The position numbers and the translations under genes are program-made. 64,000 nt of DNA. It comes from Hippophae tibetana. Lineage: Eukaryota; Streptophyta; Magnoliopsida; Rosales; Elaeagnaceae. Numbering within the stretch: position 1 is the first letter of the stretch; each line of letters begins with the position of its first letter. The stretch spans positions 47,809,452-47,873,451 of the forward strand of contig CM072811.1 of assembly GCA_037013495.1 (NCBI GenBank). Direction: 5' to 3'. The notes beneath the pieces were generated by a model, which was not told the DNA's origin, made no database searches, and worked only from the letters and a program-made list of their open reading frames with translations. This document shows, in pieces, positions 36,157-48,896 of this stretch.

Positions 36157-38134
36157 TGATAACTGTATTTTATATAATTATTTTCACCTATTTTATTAAT
36201 TATAATTGCTATGTTTTCAATGTTTTTAGTTAATTTTAGTTTAATAAATTAGTATTTACTGTTTTTTATATATTTTAATAAAATTAAATAATTTGTATCG
36301 AAAAACTTAATTAATTGCAAATTTGAGTCCAAAAATATAATTTCAAATAAAATAGTATTTAATTGCAATTTATAAAAGTCAAAAATATAATTTAAATTAA
36401 ATTCGGGCTTAATTTTAATTATTAAAAGTTTAAAAATTTAATTTAAATTAGATAAGGGCTAAACTGTAATTAAATAAAGTTGAAAATGTAATTTGAAATA
36501 GATTTGTGGGCCAAAATGCAATTAATTAAAGTTTAAAGTTCTGCGCAAGTGAGAAGACCACGCGCCAACATGCACGCGCGACACGTGGACCGTCCGATCA
36601 AATCCCAAACGGTTGAGATCCGCGCGTGCCATTCACGCCCGACCAGAACGCGTTTGTGCAGAATTGTTTACGCGGCTCGGCGCCCAAGTGGGGCCCACGG
36701 CCGCGCAGGCCGGCGTGCAGGTGGGACCCACTTCTCTGACGCGGCAGCCGCTGTCCCCCACGTACGCGCGCCTCTGATCCCGTGCGTTGAACTCAGCGTG
36801 CGCCCGGATTTTCCTCCAATCAGACTCTGCCACGTGTTCCTTTTGAATCCCTTCCTCAAATCAGAAGCTGCCACGTGTCCCACTCTATTTGTCAGCCAAT
36901 CTTGTAACGACACGTGGCATATTACGATGAGCGCAAAAGCGCAGGATCGCGCCCGTATGTGGCCGTTTTCGTCCGTCCTTTTTGTCGCCGGCGCCGTTTC
37001 CAGCGCCCAATGAGAAGCTGCCACGTGTCCGCGTTAATTCGTTTCAGCGAATCAGACGCTGACACGTGGCACGCATAAAGAAATTAAAAAAGGCTGAATC
37101 GGCGCCCTGTCTCACGCGTGAATTTGTTTAATATTTTTCGATCCAATTTTCGATACGCGTTATTTAATTTTTCGATAAAAAATTATTACGCGTTTTATTT
37201 AAAAATAAAATAAAAAATGTAATATTTTAGATGTATTATTTTTGGGTATAAATAGGAGATAAGATGATAGTTTTAAAAAGTTTTGGAAGTTTGTAATTTT
37301 TGGGGTGCTCGGTTTTGGACAGCAGAATACGCAGAAGCCATTTTTTGGCTTTTGTTGTGTTCTGCGTGTGCCAAAAATTTGTTCTAAGTGTTGTTTTAAT
37401 TTTCCTTCTTCTTCATCTTAATTTTCTGTAGGTGTTGTAATTTTTATTTTAATTTTATGAAGTAATTTAATTTTTCTAGGGTTGCATTTGATCTAAATTT
37501 ATGATGCTTTTATTTTAATTATTTTTGATAGATTTATAAGACGTTCGATTTGTTCGTTCTATTTTGTGTTTAATGCTTTTTGATTATTTACGAATCTTAT
37601 CGAAACGATCCGTGGCACATGAATAAACTTGGAAGAGGCATTCGTGTGTATATTGCTCGTAAATAGAATGACATGTATGATGAAGGATAGGAATATACCC
37701 TAATTGTATGTGTGGCCATTTGAAAACTTAAAACGTAATGAATTTCGGTGAATTTAATTCTCATAGAGATATAGTGAATTAATTTGACGAGGTGTGTTTG
37801 TACGGAGCTCGGAAGAGATGTATGAATAAAAATAGAAGTTTTCGGTTGACAAATTAAATGTACTAAAAAAATATAAATCAAAAGAAAATAAAATGATTTG
37901 AGTTGATTAATTTGGTGAAAAATTGCAATCCTAGATTTCTTTTATTTTGTTTTAACTATTTTCTTACATTTTTGCTACATCCAACGTACGTTTTGAATAA
38001 AATCAGATTGATATAATTTTAGTAATCAACAAACTATAGTTACAAATCCTCGTGGGATCGATCTTTACTTATAAATGTTATTACTTGCGACCGTGTATGC
38101 TTGCACGAGTTCGTGTGTTGAAAAACACGCAACA
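36157..38134 (+). repeat. Right LTR of the young LARD-like element
   Basis: It is co-linear with the left LTR at a constant offset of 4047 bases over the full 1978 bp. The one difference noticed is at 32501 versus 36548. It carries the same GC-rich block and a TATAAATA box at 37247-37254. Transcription from this copy would read into the DNA upstream of the PADRE gene, which starts about 2.3 kb downstream. Confidence 0.95.
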
Positions 38135-38139
38135 TGACT

Positions 38140-40431
38140 CTATTAGTGTTTATCTCTTAAATTTATTATGAATATTTTTAATAATTTTTAAAATTAATAA
38201 TAGATATATTATAAAAATAATAAAATAAAATGTGATAATAATTCTACCCTATAATATATTGCAGCTGTTCTCACATAATGTATGTTGATATTAAAAAAAA
38301 CGCACGTTTTATTTTATTAGTGAAAGAATAATCAATAGTAATATCAAATTAATATATAGAAACAATTTATTTATTATAAATTATAATATTATTATCATTA
38401 ATATAATATTATATTATTAATAAATATAATTATATATAATAAAAATATTACATCATTCATAATTGTTACAAGAATTTCTTGATCCCAATTCCCAAGTGAT
38501 GGGAAAAATGATAATTGGAAAACCCTAAACAACTTCCAATTTGATGAGCCGTCTATCATTTTTGACTTTCTACGTACGTAGTGAGTCCCTCCGAAACATT
38601 AATTATATATATTCATAAGGCTGCTAAACTTTTATTTTCAAAATATCACTATTAACTATTAATATTACCTAGAAATATTAAAAAACACCCTACGTAATAA
38701 CAAAGTTACAAAACAATTAAAATTTCACACGAACTTCGAAACTTTCTTTGTCAACATGGAATCACTAGCGAATATATATACAAGATTTTTTTTATTTTAT
38801 TAGTAATTATTGTATTCATACACCTAAACTAACCAAAAGCCCAAAATAAAAGAAAAGGAGTTATCAGCAAAAAATTCAACATAATCAATCTTGAATCATT
38901 GTCCTGATTAAGTGACTCGTTTTTTGTTGAAACCTAGGGGGGAAAAGTTTTATTTGGAAAATAACCTCTAAACAATGAGCATTTGCTCAAAATATTATGG
39001 AGATATAAATAGTATTAAAAACATTACTTAAAAAATTTATAAAAATGATGTAATTTTAAATTTTAAAAGATTAAATTAATGGATTGAGACACCTATAATT
39101 TTTATAAATTATAACATAATGTTATTTTTAATTAACGTAAGATCTTATTATCTTTAACATTCTTATTCAAATTCAAAATGTGAATTTTTGTCTCTTGTAA
39201 ATTCACATTTTACATTTTTAATATATTTTGTTATATTATATTTTATTTAGGTTATTTATCTCTTTTATTTTTACAAGATTTTTTTTTTGTGAGTTGAGAT
39301 CCAAAGTTTTTTTTGCTCAATCGAATGAAATTGTGATATCATGACAAAGTTCTTAAGAATTATTGATCTTTCAATCCTAAAAGATTAACGTAATGTATAA
39401 AGATATCCATAATCTTTATAAACTTTGACATAATATTATCTTTAATGAATGTGTAATCTCATTATTATTAACATAATATACATGTATATCATAACAAAAA
39501 TATGAACATATATTTGATGTAATTAGATTGATGCATTTCATGAATGTATGTAATAACGTTGAAATTTTTTATCCTAATTTTATCATACATGATCAAATAT
39601 ATTCTAAATGAGCAACTAAAGACCTGTTTTATAACTAATTTTGCTTTTAAATTTTAATTTTTGAACTGTATTATTTGTTGATTAATTTTATTTTAAAGTT
39701 CAAAATCATGTTAAAATTCAATTCAATTTTGATAATTTTTTATTTTTTTGAAACTTAAAAAAAAAGGTTTTAAAAGTCGTATTTCTAATATAGTTTTTTT
39801 GTTAGTTAATTTTACTTATATTTTTTGATTTATAAGGGAATGAAAGGAAAATAAACATAACTTTTTATCAAATAATTTTTTGTTTTTGTGATGAATTTAT
39901 AAAACAAAAAACTGGTTTCAAATAAAAAAAATTGAAAATAGAACTGAATTTGCGTATATAATCATTCATTTCAAATGCTGGTCAATGTACTTGAAAATTT
40001 TAAAATAAAGACAAAAATGATTATATAATCATAGGTAGCTATTATTTTCCACACATCACGTGTAGTTTTTGGGAGATAATTTTTATTCTCAAGTATGAAA
40101 AGTGCTTGTTGAAATAATTGTTTATATTCTCAATCCTTATTATTTTTGTACGTACGACTGATAATAAAAGCCTTACGTACTTTATTTTGGTCTTGTTAAA
40201 ATTCAACAATTAATTAGACTAAGAGTTTCAAAATATCATTGCCTTCTTTATTGACCAGTTTATCGCTTTATGAACTACCTATAAATATCCCATATAATCT
40301 CTATATCTCTCACTCATTTTCAGAAATATTGTAAGCTATATAGTTTATTTGTACGAACTAAGAATTTTTTTTAGTGAATTAAAAAAAAAGAATTTTTTCA
40401 GTGTTTTTAAATAGCTAGCTTAGGACTTCCA
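38140..40431. other. AT-rich intergenic DNA and PADRE gene promoter
   Basis: No coding similarity is recognised. The last 400 bp hold promoter-like motifs of the PADRE gene: a CACGTG at 40057-40062 and a TATAAATA at 40280-40287. Confidence 0.6.
40280..40287 (+). promoter_or_regulatory. TATA box of the PADRE gene
   Basis: TATAAATA lies 152 bases upstream of the start codon, with a clean A/T-poor context on both sides (CTACC before, TCCC after). This implies a 5' leader of roughly 110-120 bases. A G-box CACGTG at 40057-40062 lies upstream; this family is often stress-induced. Confidence 0.6.
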
Positions 40432-43400
40432 ATGGGAAACACTTTGGGTGGAAAGAAAATTGTTAAGGTTATAAAAATAAATGGAGAGACAATGAAGTTT
40501 AAGACACCAATTGAAGTTGGTGAAGTATTGAAAGATTATCAAGGTTATGTTTTGCTTGAATCTGAGGCTGTTAAGCATTTTGGAATTAGGGCACAGCCTT
40601 TGGAACCAAAACAACATTTGCTTCCAAAGGGACTTTACTTTCTTGTAGAGTTGCCAAAGGAATCTAAAGAGATAGTTCCAAGAAGGATTAAGTCAGTGAT
40701 AAACATGAGTGCTAAGGATAGGCTTGAGAATCTGATGCTAACTCGACGATCAACCTCGGATCTTTCTAGCATGAAACCTAGGAGAATTGTGCCTGAGGAT
40801 TCGAAAGAGGTTTCAGAGGATGGGGCATTGAGGGTGAGGATGAGGCTTCCGAAGGCAGAATTTGATAGATTGATGAAGGAAAGCAAAGATGAGGTAGAGG
40901 CTGCAAAGAAAATTATGGATCTTTGTAGTAATAATAATGGGGGGAATGACCAATGTGTAGAAAAGGGTGATATGAATATTGGGTTGAACCAACAAATGCA
41001 TTGTGAAAAAAGACATGAAAGAGTTGGAAAAGATTTCAAAACGCGCGAGGTATGTGCTTTAATCTTAAGACATTGATGTCTTTTCGTGCCTTGTGTTCTT
41101 CATTAAGGTTTTTAAATTTTTTGGTATAGTAATTCTTGTATTGTATTTAATTAAGGATAACTCATTGAGATGCATATATATGTAGATCATAACATGAATC
41201 TTTTTCTTTTAACGAATGTCATTCATTTTCAATTGCTAAGGAAAAAACACAAATACTTGGAATTCTAATATGGTTTAACAAAAAATAGAGATTAATTTAC
41301 TTTAACTCCAATTTTCTTTAAAAAAAATATATGTATTTTTCTTCTATTTGAAGTCACACGTGTTTAGGTATGGTTGAAATTTATATAATTCGTTATGAAA
41401 GACGAAAGTAATGCATACAAATTAGTAAGGGATAAGGACCCGTAAAAACTAGGGATCCGCACAAATATTCTTTAAAAAAATATTTGGGTGGACTCATAAA
41501 TCTATGTTTATTATGTAACTCATTTCTTTTGTCTTTTTACAACCTCGAACCTGAGACCTAATCTTTAAATACTATAAGTTCGTAGAATTTGTATGTTCAC
41601 CGTATAACTCATTCATATTGTCTTTCTCCAACTTTGAATCTGTAACTTAATCTTTAAGTACCTCAGATTCTTAGAAATTACAGTTTTTAAGAACATAAGA
41701 TATTTAAAGGCTAGGTTTAGGTTCGAGGTTGAAAAGGGATAAAAAAAATGTATAATTTTTAAGAACCTGAGATATTTAAGAACTAGATCTCAAGTTCGAG
41801 CTTGGAAAAAAGAAAAACAAATAGATTGCACAATAAATATAGATCTATGGGTCTACCTATATACCCTTTAATATGTAAGTCATGTAAATTTCAACTATAC
41901 TCAAACAACACGTTCGAAAAACAACAATTACAACTTTATCTTTAAAGAACAATATTTTTCTTCTTCTTCTTCTATTTCTTTTTTTTATATTTGAAATTCC
42001 AAATTTTCAAAGTAACTATGTAATTAACCTTCCTAAACATATTCCCCACACTTTCCTCTGCATTTGTAAATTATAGTTTGTTTCGAATGCTTCTGTCAAA
42101 TTTTTTTCTTTTTCGTTTTTTCTTATATTAATAAATAATTTTGTCATGTCTAGCAATGGAAACTTGACTATGTTTATGTGTTTTTATTTTTATTTTTGTG
42201 TGTTGATACATGGAAAATTCATTTTATTTTAAGATGTTGTCTAAATATTAATTGAGAGATGTAGTTTCAAAATTCTCTCTCTTAGTCGTGTCAAATTAAC
42301 CACTTGTGCCACAAAACCTTATTATAACGTGACATGAGTTTACAAGTAGTGTATTATATAACTAACTACATCTATGCAATTGGGATTTACAAAATAGTAA
42401 ACCATGTTTAATGAAAGCAGTAAAATTTGTTTAGAAAATTGAAAAAAGAGAGAGGGTGTTAGAGGGAAGGCAGCTTTACCATTAATAATTGTCAGGTAAT
42501 TTTCAAATCAAAGACAAGTCAAATAGAAAAATAAATAAAAAAGACAAGTCAAAGAGGCCAGAAAATTCGATGTAGAAAATAACTTTTCAATCATATCGTC
42601 TTTGTTAAGCTGTTTGTATTGCATTTTTCAGCCTATATTTACATATTTTTTAAATTTATAAAAAATTAATATTTATTCATAATGATAAAAAAATTAATAT
42701 TTTTATAAATATAAAATAATTAATAATTAAAAAAGAATTCATGTAAGATCAGATGATGTTTTGATTGTCACTCAACTCAAAGTACTTTTGGAAGGTAATA
42801 AGAGCAAATTGACGATCCTTCTCTTCACTTACTTGGAACGTGCCTTAGTTTTTTTGCGAACGACCTACTATCCTTTGTTTATTGAAACTTAATCCCCCAA
42901 ACACCTAAATTCTAATAAAGAAATTTTACTCCATTCAACTTTGCTAATGAGGTTATGGAAAGTAAAATATTAATAGGAATTAAATTTAATAAAAATAATA
43001 ATATTATTAACTATTATGTTTGTTTAAATAAGAAAGTCAAAATAACCAGTAAAATTTATAAAATAAAAAAATAATAAATAATTATATAAATGTTCGAAGA
43101 AAATAAAATATTTTAATATATTTTTGAAAGATAGGAAAAATAAATAAATATTTATATTATTGTTAAAATACTTATCAAATAAAATATAATAATATTATAA
43201 ATCATTCTTCTTATTATTTATATTACTCTGAACTTATAATTCACACCTGGCATAACATAGTTTGTTACAATAATGCACCTGATTAAACTTGTATGGTATA
43301 TATATATATATATATATATATATGAGTGCTAATAAGAGAATATATGTATTCAATTATGCTAATTTTTGTTTCAAATCTTGTTTGAATTTGTAGAGACGAG

Positions 43401-43453
43401 TAAGTTTTCGACCGATCAATGAAGAAATTGTTCAAATAGATTTGGCTTCGTAG
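40432..43453 (+). CDS. PADRE (DUF4228) domain protein, two exons
   Basis: The predicted protein has 225 residues from exons 40432-41049 and 43394-43453, with GT-AG borders and a 2344-bp intron. The N-terminus MGNTLGGKK is a likely N-myristoylation signal. Residues 1-75 form the PADRE core (IVKVIKINGETMKFKTPIEV, then VLLESEAVKHFGIRAQPL, then LPKGLYFLVELP). The middle is charged and probably disordered. The 20-codon last exon encodes RRVSFRPINEEIVQIDLAS, which matches the conserved C-terminal motif of the family and supports the splice call. These proteins are plant-specific, respond to pathogens, abiotic stress and cadmium, and have no known enzyme activity. The large intron contains the foldback repeat at 41440-41880 and a (TA)n run at about 43299-43323. 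Reading on without splicing would end after only eight more codons and lose the conserved tail. Confidence 0.92.
41440..41880. repeat. Foldback repeat within the PADRE intron
   Basis: A left arm of about 110 bp from 41470 (GGACTCATAAATCTATG..., CCTCGAACCTGAGACC...) is matched in inverse orientation at about 41765-41880 (GAACCTGAGATATTTAAG..., ATAGATCTATGGGTCTACC). Each side also contains a second, tandem copy of the inner part (near 41609-41680 on the left and 41690-41760 on the right). Arm similarity by eye is about three quarters. It lies wholly in the intron, has no coding capacity and could form a long hairpin in the pre-mRNA. Confidence 0.75.
43299..43323. repeat. (TA)n microsatellite in the PADRE intron
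   Basis: About 12 uninterrupted TA units, roughly 70 bases before the acceptor of the last exon. Length variation here could affect splicing of the small exon (inference). Confidence 0.9.
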
Positions 43454-44179
43454 AACTTGTACTTAATGGCAAATTATATGTGCAATGATTAGCTAGCTAA
43501 TGAAGAGATTATTCTGATTACATCCAAGTGAAAGAGGCTGACGATCTATGCTTTTAGCCCTTCCATTTTCTCATTTACCATTTACTTCTGTTACTCTGTA
43601 AATGTACTCAAACTCGATGAAAATAATAATATAAAAGTTAATAATTTAGGCGTGCAGTGGTTGCTCTTACCTGCCCAATAACAGTTAATATATTACTCTC
43701 TATTTATGACCATAAAAAAAGTTAATCTTCGTGATAAAGATCATAGATGAGAAAAGTAAAACTCTATTAGTCTTAATTTTGTGTTAAATTATAATATTGT
43801 GGTATAATATTATTGATAAATACAATTAAATTTATATAATTATACCTAATAAAAAACGGTAACTTAAATTATAATTTGATATATAAAATTAGTCACGAGA
43901 AAAGCTAAATTCCATCTCTCTCAAACAATCAACCTATTGAGAGCAATAAATAAATAAAATAGGGAATGATAACAATAACCATAACACAAGAATTTACGTG
44001 TAAACTCCAAAAAGAAAAAAAGAGGCTGTGAAATTCAGAGTCAAAACCATAATGTGAAAGATTGATTCAATCACAAATTGATCTCAAATGCAACCCAAAT
44101 ACACCCTTGAACACAACCCTTCTATACAAACTATGTTTTCTTAAACAACAAAAGAAACAAGAGAATTTAGACTCACTAT
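43454..44179. other. 3' flank of PADRE gene and intergenic DNA
   Basis: No further gene is seen. From about 43900 the sequence, with ACACAAGAATTTACGTG, resembles a fragment of an older LTR, so the Tnt1-like Copia may have landed in an earlier repeat. Confidence 0.4.
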
Positions 44180-44897
44180 TGTTGAGTTTTCCTTTTATTT
44201 GGAGATATCCAAGTGAATTTCAAGTGACTTAAAAGCCCATGGAGTAAGAAAGGTAAATTGTGTCATTTCATTGCTTCATTAATAAACTCATTTAGGATTT
44301 ATTGAGTGTACATTTCTGAAGAGAAAAATTAAGAGCAGCAGCAAAGGCAGTAGCTACCAGACAAACTGAGAGCAGTTTTTCAGCTTCTCCTTCTCCAGCA
44401 AGCTTTCATCAAGTATTCTGATGGAAGGTCGTTTGTGATCCGATTAAGCTGAAATTTTGTAGCCAGGTTAATGACTCAAGAATCTTTAATATGTACGATG
44501 GGATTTGGATTTGGCTCATCAGTTTGGGAAATTGTGAGTAGTGAACAGTGACTACGAATTGGGTTAGATCTCTTCATTTTCTTGAAATAATTGTTAGTTT
44601 CCAAGAATTGTATTCTTGATGATGTTGTTGATTGTTTGCCTCTAGTTTTACCTAGAAAAAACTGTTGTACAATTATTTCTTGATAGTGGAAGTTTTGGAG
44701 AGGAGTGTCGTGGTTGTTTCCTTCCTACACCGGGAAGGTTTTTTCACGTAAATTATTTGTGTTGATTTTGTGCATGTTTTCATTTTTGAGCTCTATTTAT
44801 TTTTTTCCTAAAAGATTCACACAAAGAAGGAGAATAGGTTTAATTCTGCTGTTTAGAACTTGATTAAGTTCGTATTGAAATTGTGATTCTCCTAACA
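44180..44897 (+). repeat. Left LTR of the Tnt1-like Copia
   Basis: It starts TGTTGAGTTTTCC and ends GATTCTCCTAACA, three bases before the primer-binding site. It is homologous to 48897-49597 throughout. Confidence 0.93.
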
Positions 44898-44900
44898 AAG

Positions 44901-44912
44901 TGGTATCAGAGC
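44901..44912 (+). other. Primer-binding site of the Tnt1-like Copia
   Basis: TGGTATCAGAGC is complementary to the 3' end of initiator methionine tRNA, the standard primer of plant Copia elements. Confidence 0.93.
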
Positions 44913-47900
44913 TGTGATTATTATTGTTGAATTTCTTGTGTTGAATAATGGAAGAAAATTTGAGTAGAATGATTACTTTGAATGGTTATAATTATCACAC
45001 TTGGAAAGGGAAAATGTAAGATCTCCTTTATGTCAAATAATTTCATTTTTCGGTATTTGCCTCTAAGAAGCCAGAAAAGTTATCTGAAGAAAGAATGAAC
45101 TTTGTTACATCGAAAAGTCTGTGGGTATATAAGGCAATGGATAGATGATAATGTTTTGAATCATATTAGTGGAGGAATACATGCACAATCACTATGGAAT
45201 AAACTTGAAGAGTTGTATGCTCGAAAAATAGGAAATAATAAAATGTTTCTTATAAAGCAGTTGATGGATTTAAGGTACCAAGATGGAATTCTGTTGACAT
45301 ATCATTTGAATACGTTCCAAGGAATAATCAATCAGTTAGCTGGAATGGGTATCAAGTTTGATAATGAGATTCAGGGGTTGTATTTAATGGGTACGTTGCT
45401 GGACTCTTGGGAAACATTTAGAATGTCATTAAGTAACTCAGCTTCAAATGGTGTAATCAATATGGATCTGGCTAAGAGTAGTGTTTTGAATGAAGAAATG
45501 AGAAGAAAATCACATGGGTCTTCTCAACAGTCAGAGATTTTGGTTATAGAAAGAAAAATGAGGAGTAAAAGCAGAGGTTTCAAGAGCAAAGAAAAAGAAA
45601 GAAGCAAGTCCAACAGGTTTTCTAATGTTGAGTGTCATCATTGTGGCATGAAAGGGCACATCAAGAAATATTTTAGACAGTTGAAGCGGGATAACAAGAA
45701 GAAAGACAAAGAACAAGAGGGTGATGTTGGCAAGGAAAATGATCGAGTTGCCACCGCTAGTTCAGAAGACTTTCTCATTGTTTATAATGAAGATGTTGTC
45801 AATGTTGCATGTCACAAGGTCAGTTGGGTTATTGATATTGGAGCCTCCATTGATGCTACGTCTCGAGAGGACTTCTTTACATCCTATACAGCATGTGACT
45901 TTGGGACAGTGGATTTGGGTAATGATGGCTTGGTTAAAGTAATTGGTATTGGAGATGAATAATGGCATGGGGCTACTTCTTAGAGGAATAAAACATATTC
46001 TTGAAATTCGTTTGAACTTGATCTCTACAGGTAAACTTGATGATGAAGGATATTGCAATACCTTTAGTAATGGTCAACGGAAACTTACTAAAGGTTCTAT
46101 GGTTGTTGCTTGTGGGAACAAGCATTCCAGTTTGTATATACTGCAGGCGAGACTCTTTAAAGGCATTATTAATGTTGTGAAAGATGAGCTCACATCAGAA
46201 TTGTGGCATAAGAGACTTGCTCACATGAGTGAGAAAGGCTTGGCAGTATTGACTAAAAAGAATCTTCTTTCTGGAATGGATGATGTTTGTTTAAGAAGAT
46301 GTACTTATTGTTTGGTTGGGAAGCAAAATAGAGTTTCTTTCAAGAGTTCCCCTCCTTCAAGAAAACAATACATACTTGATTTGGAACATTCAGATGTATA
46401 TGGTCCTATGAAGACAAAAAATTTGGGTGGTGCCAGTAATTTTGTGACCTTCATAGATAATTGTTCAAGAAAGTTATGGGTGTACACTTTGAAGAGCAAA
46501 GATCAAGTATTATATGTGTTTAAACAGTTTCAAGCCTTAGTGGAGAGACAGAATAAGAAAAAATTGCGATGCATCAGAACAGATAATATGGGAGAGTATT
46601 CAGGTTCTTTTGATGAGTACTGTAGGCATCGGGGCATTCGACATCAAAAGACACCTCCCAAGACTGCTCAGTAAATGAGTTGGCTGAGAGAATGAACAAG
46701 ACATTGGTTGAAAGAGTAAGATGTCTTCTTTCGTAGGCTCAGTTGTCAAGATATTTCTGGGGTGAGGCTTTGAATACAGTTGTACATGTTCTTAATCTCA
46801 CACCATGTGTTCCTCTTTAATTTGATGTACCAAACAGAGTTTGGACTGGCAAAGATGTTACTTATGATCATCTCTGTGTTTTTGGTTGCAAGGCATTTGT
46901 GTATATACCAAAAGATGAGAGTCTAAGCTCGATGTGAAGAAACGATGGTGTATCTTTGTTGGTTATGGTCTGGATGAATTTGGCTATAGATTTTATTATC
47001 AAGTTCGGGAAAAACTAGTAAGGAGTTGTGATGTTGTATTTATAGAAGATGAAACTATACAAGATGTTGAGAAGATAGAAAAAAGGAGTCCATCAGTATA
47101 GCAATGATTTGATTAACCTAGATCTGGTTCCTTTATCAAAATGTTCAAGATGACCAATAGGGTTCAGATGATGCAGATATGCAAGCTAAAATAGATTACC
47201 AGACTATTGATGAGTTGCCAGAACCAAAAATTCCACCTAAGAGGTCTACGAGAGACCGATGTCCTTCCACATGGTATGATACAAATGAGTATGTGTTATT
47301 GACAGATGAAGGAGAGCCTCAATTTTATGCAGAAGCGATGGAAGATGGAAACAGAGTACACTATTTTGGTGCTATGGAAGATGAGATGCAGTCACTGTAT
47401 GACAATCACACGTTTGAGTTGGTAAAGTTTTCTAAAGGTAAGAAAGCTTTGAAGAACAAGTGGGTCTACAGGGTGAAGTAAGAATAACACAATTCACAAC
47501 CACGATACAAAGCTAGACTGGTCGTCAAGGGATTCAATCAGAGAAAAGGTATTGATTTTGATGATATTTTCTCTCATGTTGTGAAGATGTCTTCCATACG
47601 TGTTGTTCTAGGTCTAGCAGCAAGCTTGGATTTAGAAAATGAGCAAATGGATGTGAAAACTGTCTTTCTTCATGGTGATTTGGAGGAAGAGATTTATATG
47701 GAGCAACTACAGGGTTTTGAGGTTAAAGGAAAAGAGGATTACATATGTCGGTTAAAGAAAAGCCTCTACGGGTTGAAGCAAGCACCTAGACAATGGTATA
47801 AGAAGTTTGAGTCAGTTATGGGGGAGCATGGTTACAAGAAGACTACTTCTGATCATTGTGTTTTTGTGCAGAAATTCTCTGATGATGACTTTATCATTTT

Positions 47901-48896
47901 ATTGCTCTCTGTTGATGACATGTTAATTGTTGGTAGAAATTCTTCAAAGATTGATAATTTGAAGAAGCAATTGAGTAAGTCCTTTGCAATGAAGGACTTG
48001 GGGCCAGAAAAACAAATTCTTGGTATTTGAATTTGTCGAGAAAAGAAAAGAAAGAAGTTGTACATGTCACAAGAACGGTACATCAAGAAGGTACTTGAAA
48101 CGTTTCATATGGATAAAGCTAAATTAGTTTCTTCTCCTTTATCTAATCACTTTAAGTTGAGATCGAGTCAAGGCTCTTCAACAGATAAAGAGAAGGAAGA
48201 TATGGAAAAGGTTCCATATGCCTCAACAGTAGGAAGCTTAATGTATGCAATGGTGTGTAAGAGGCCAAACATAGCTCATGCAGTTGGAGTTGTTAGTCGT
48301 TTTCTTTCGAATCCAAAAAGAGAGCATTGGGATGCAGTAAAGTGGATTATGAGATATCTTTGAGGTACTTCCAAGTTAACACTTAGCTTTGGAAGTGAAA
48401 AACTAGTGTTAGTTGGATACACTAATTCAGATTTGGCAAGAGATGAAGATTCTCGTAAGTCTACTTCAGGTATCTAATTAATTTCTCTGGTGAAGCAATT
48501 TCTTGGCAATCAAGATCGCAAAAGTGTGTTGCACTTTCTACAACAGAGGCAAAGTTTATTGCAGCAACGGAAGCCTGTAAGGAATTGTTGTGGATGAAAC
48601 AGTTCTTGAGAGAACTTGGTTTCAAGCAGCAGAAATATGTGTTGTTATGAGATAATCAAAGTTCTATTCACCTAGCGAAGAACTCGGTGTTTCACTCAAG
48701 ATCAAAACATATTGATGTGAGGTATCATTGGATAAGGGATACTCTTAACAACAAGTTGCTTGAACTTGAGAAAATCCATACTGATGAGAATGGATCTGAC
48801 ATGCTGAAAAAAGCAATGTCAAGAGAAAAACTTGAAGTTTGTTGTTCAATTTCTGGGATGATGGATCCCTTCATCTAATCGGAAAATGGAGAGATT

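Larger units (their letters stand above)
32110..38134 (+). mobile_element. Young non-coding LTR retroelement (LARD-like, Ty3/gypsy type); target duplication TGACT
   Basis: Two LTRs of 1978 bp (32110-34087 and 36157-38134) flank a 2069-bp internal region. TGACT lies directly outside both ends (32105-32109 and 38135-38139). A primer-binding site typical of plant Ty3/gypsy elements, TGGCGCCGTTGCCGGGG, is at 34094-34110. A polypurine tract AAGTTTGGGGGTGT ends directly at the right LTR. I recognise no gag or pol sequence inside, so it fits a large retrotransposon derivative mobilised by a partner elsewhere. I saw one difference between the LTRs by eye, which implies a very recent insertion (tens of thousands of years with usual plant rates; inference). 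It looks structurally whole as a non-autonomous element. Confidence 0.93.
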
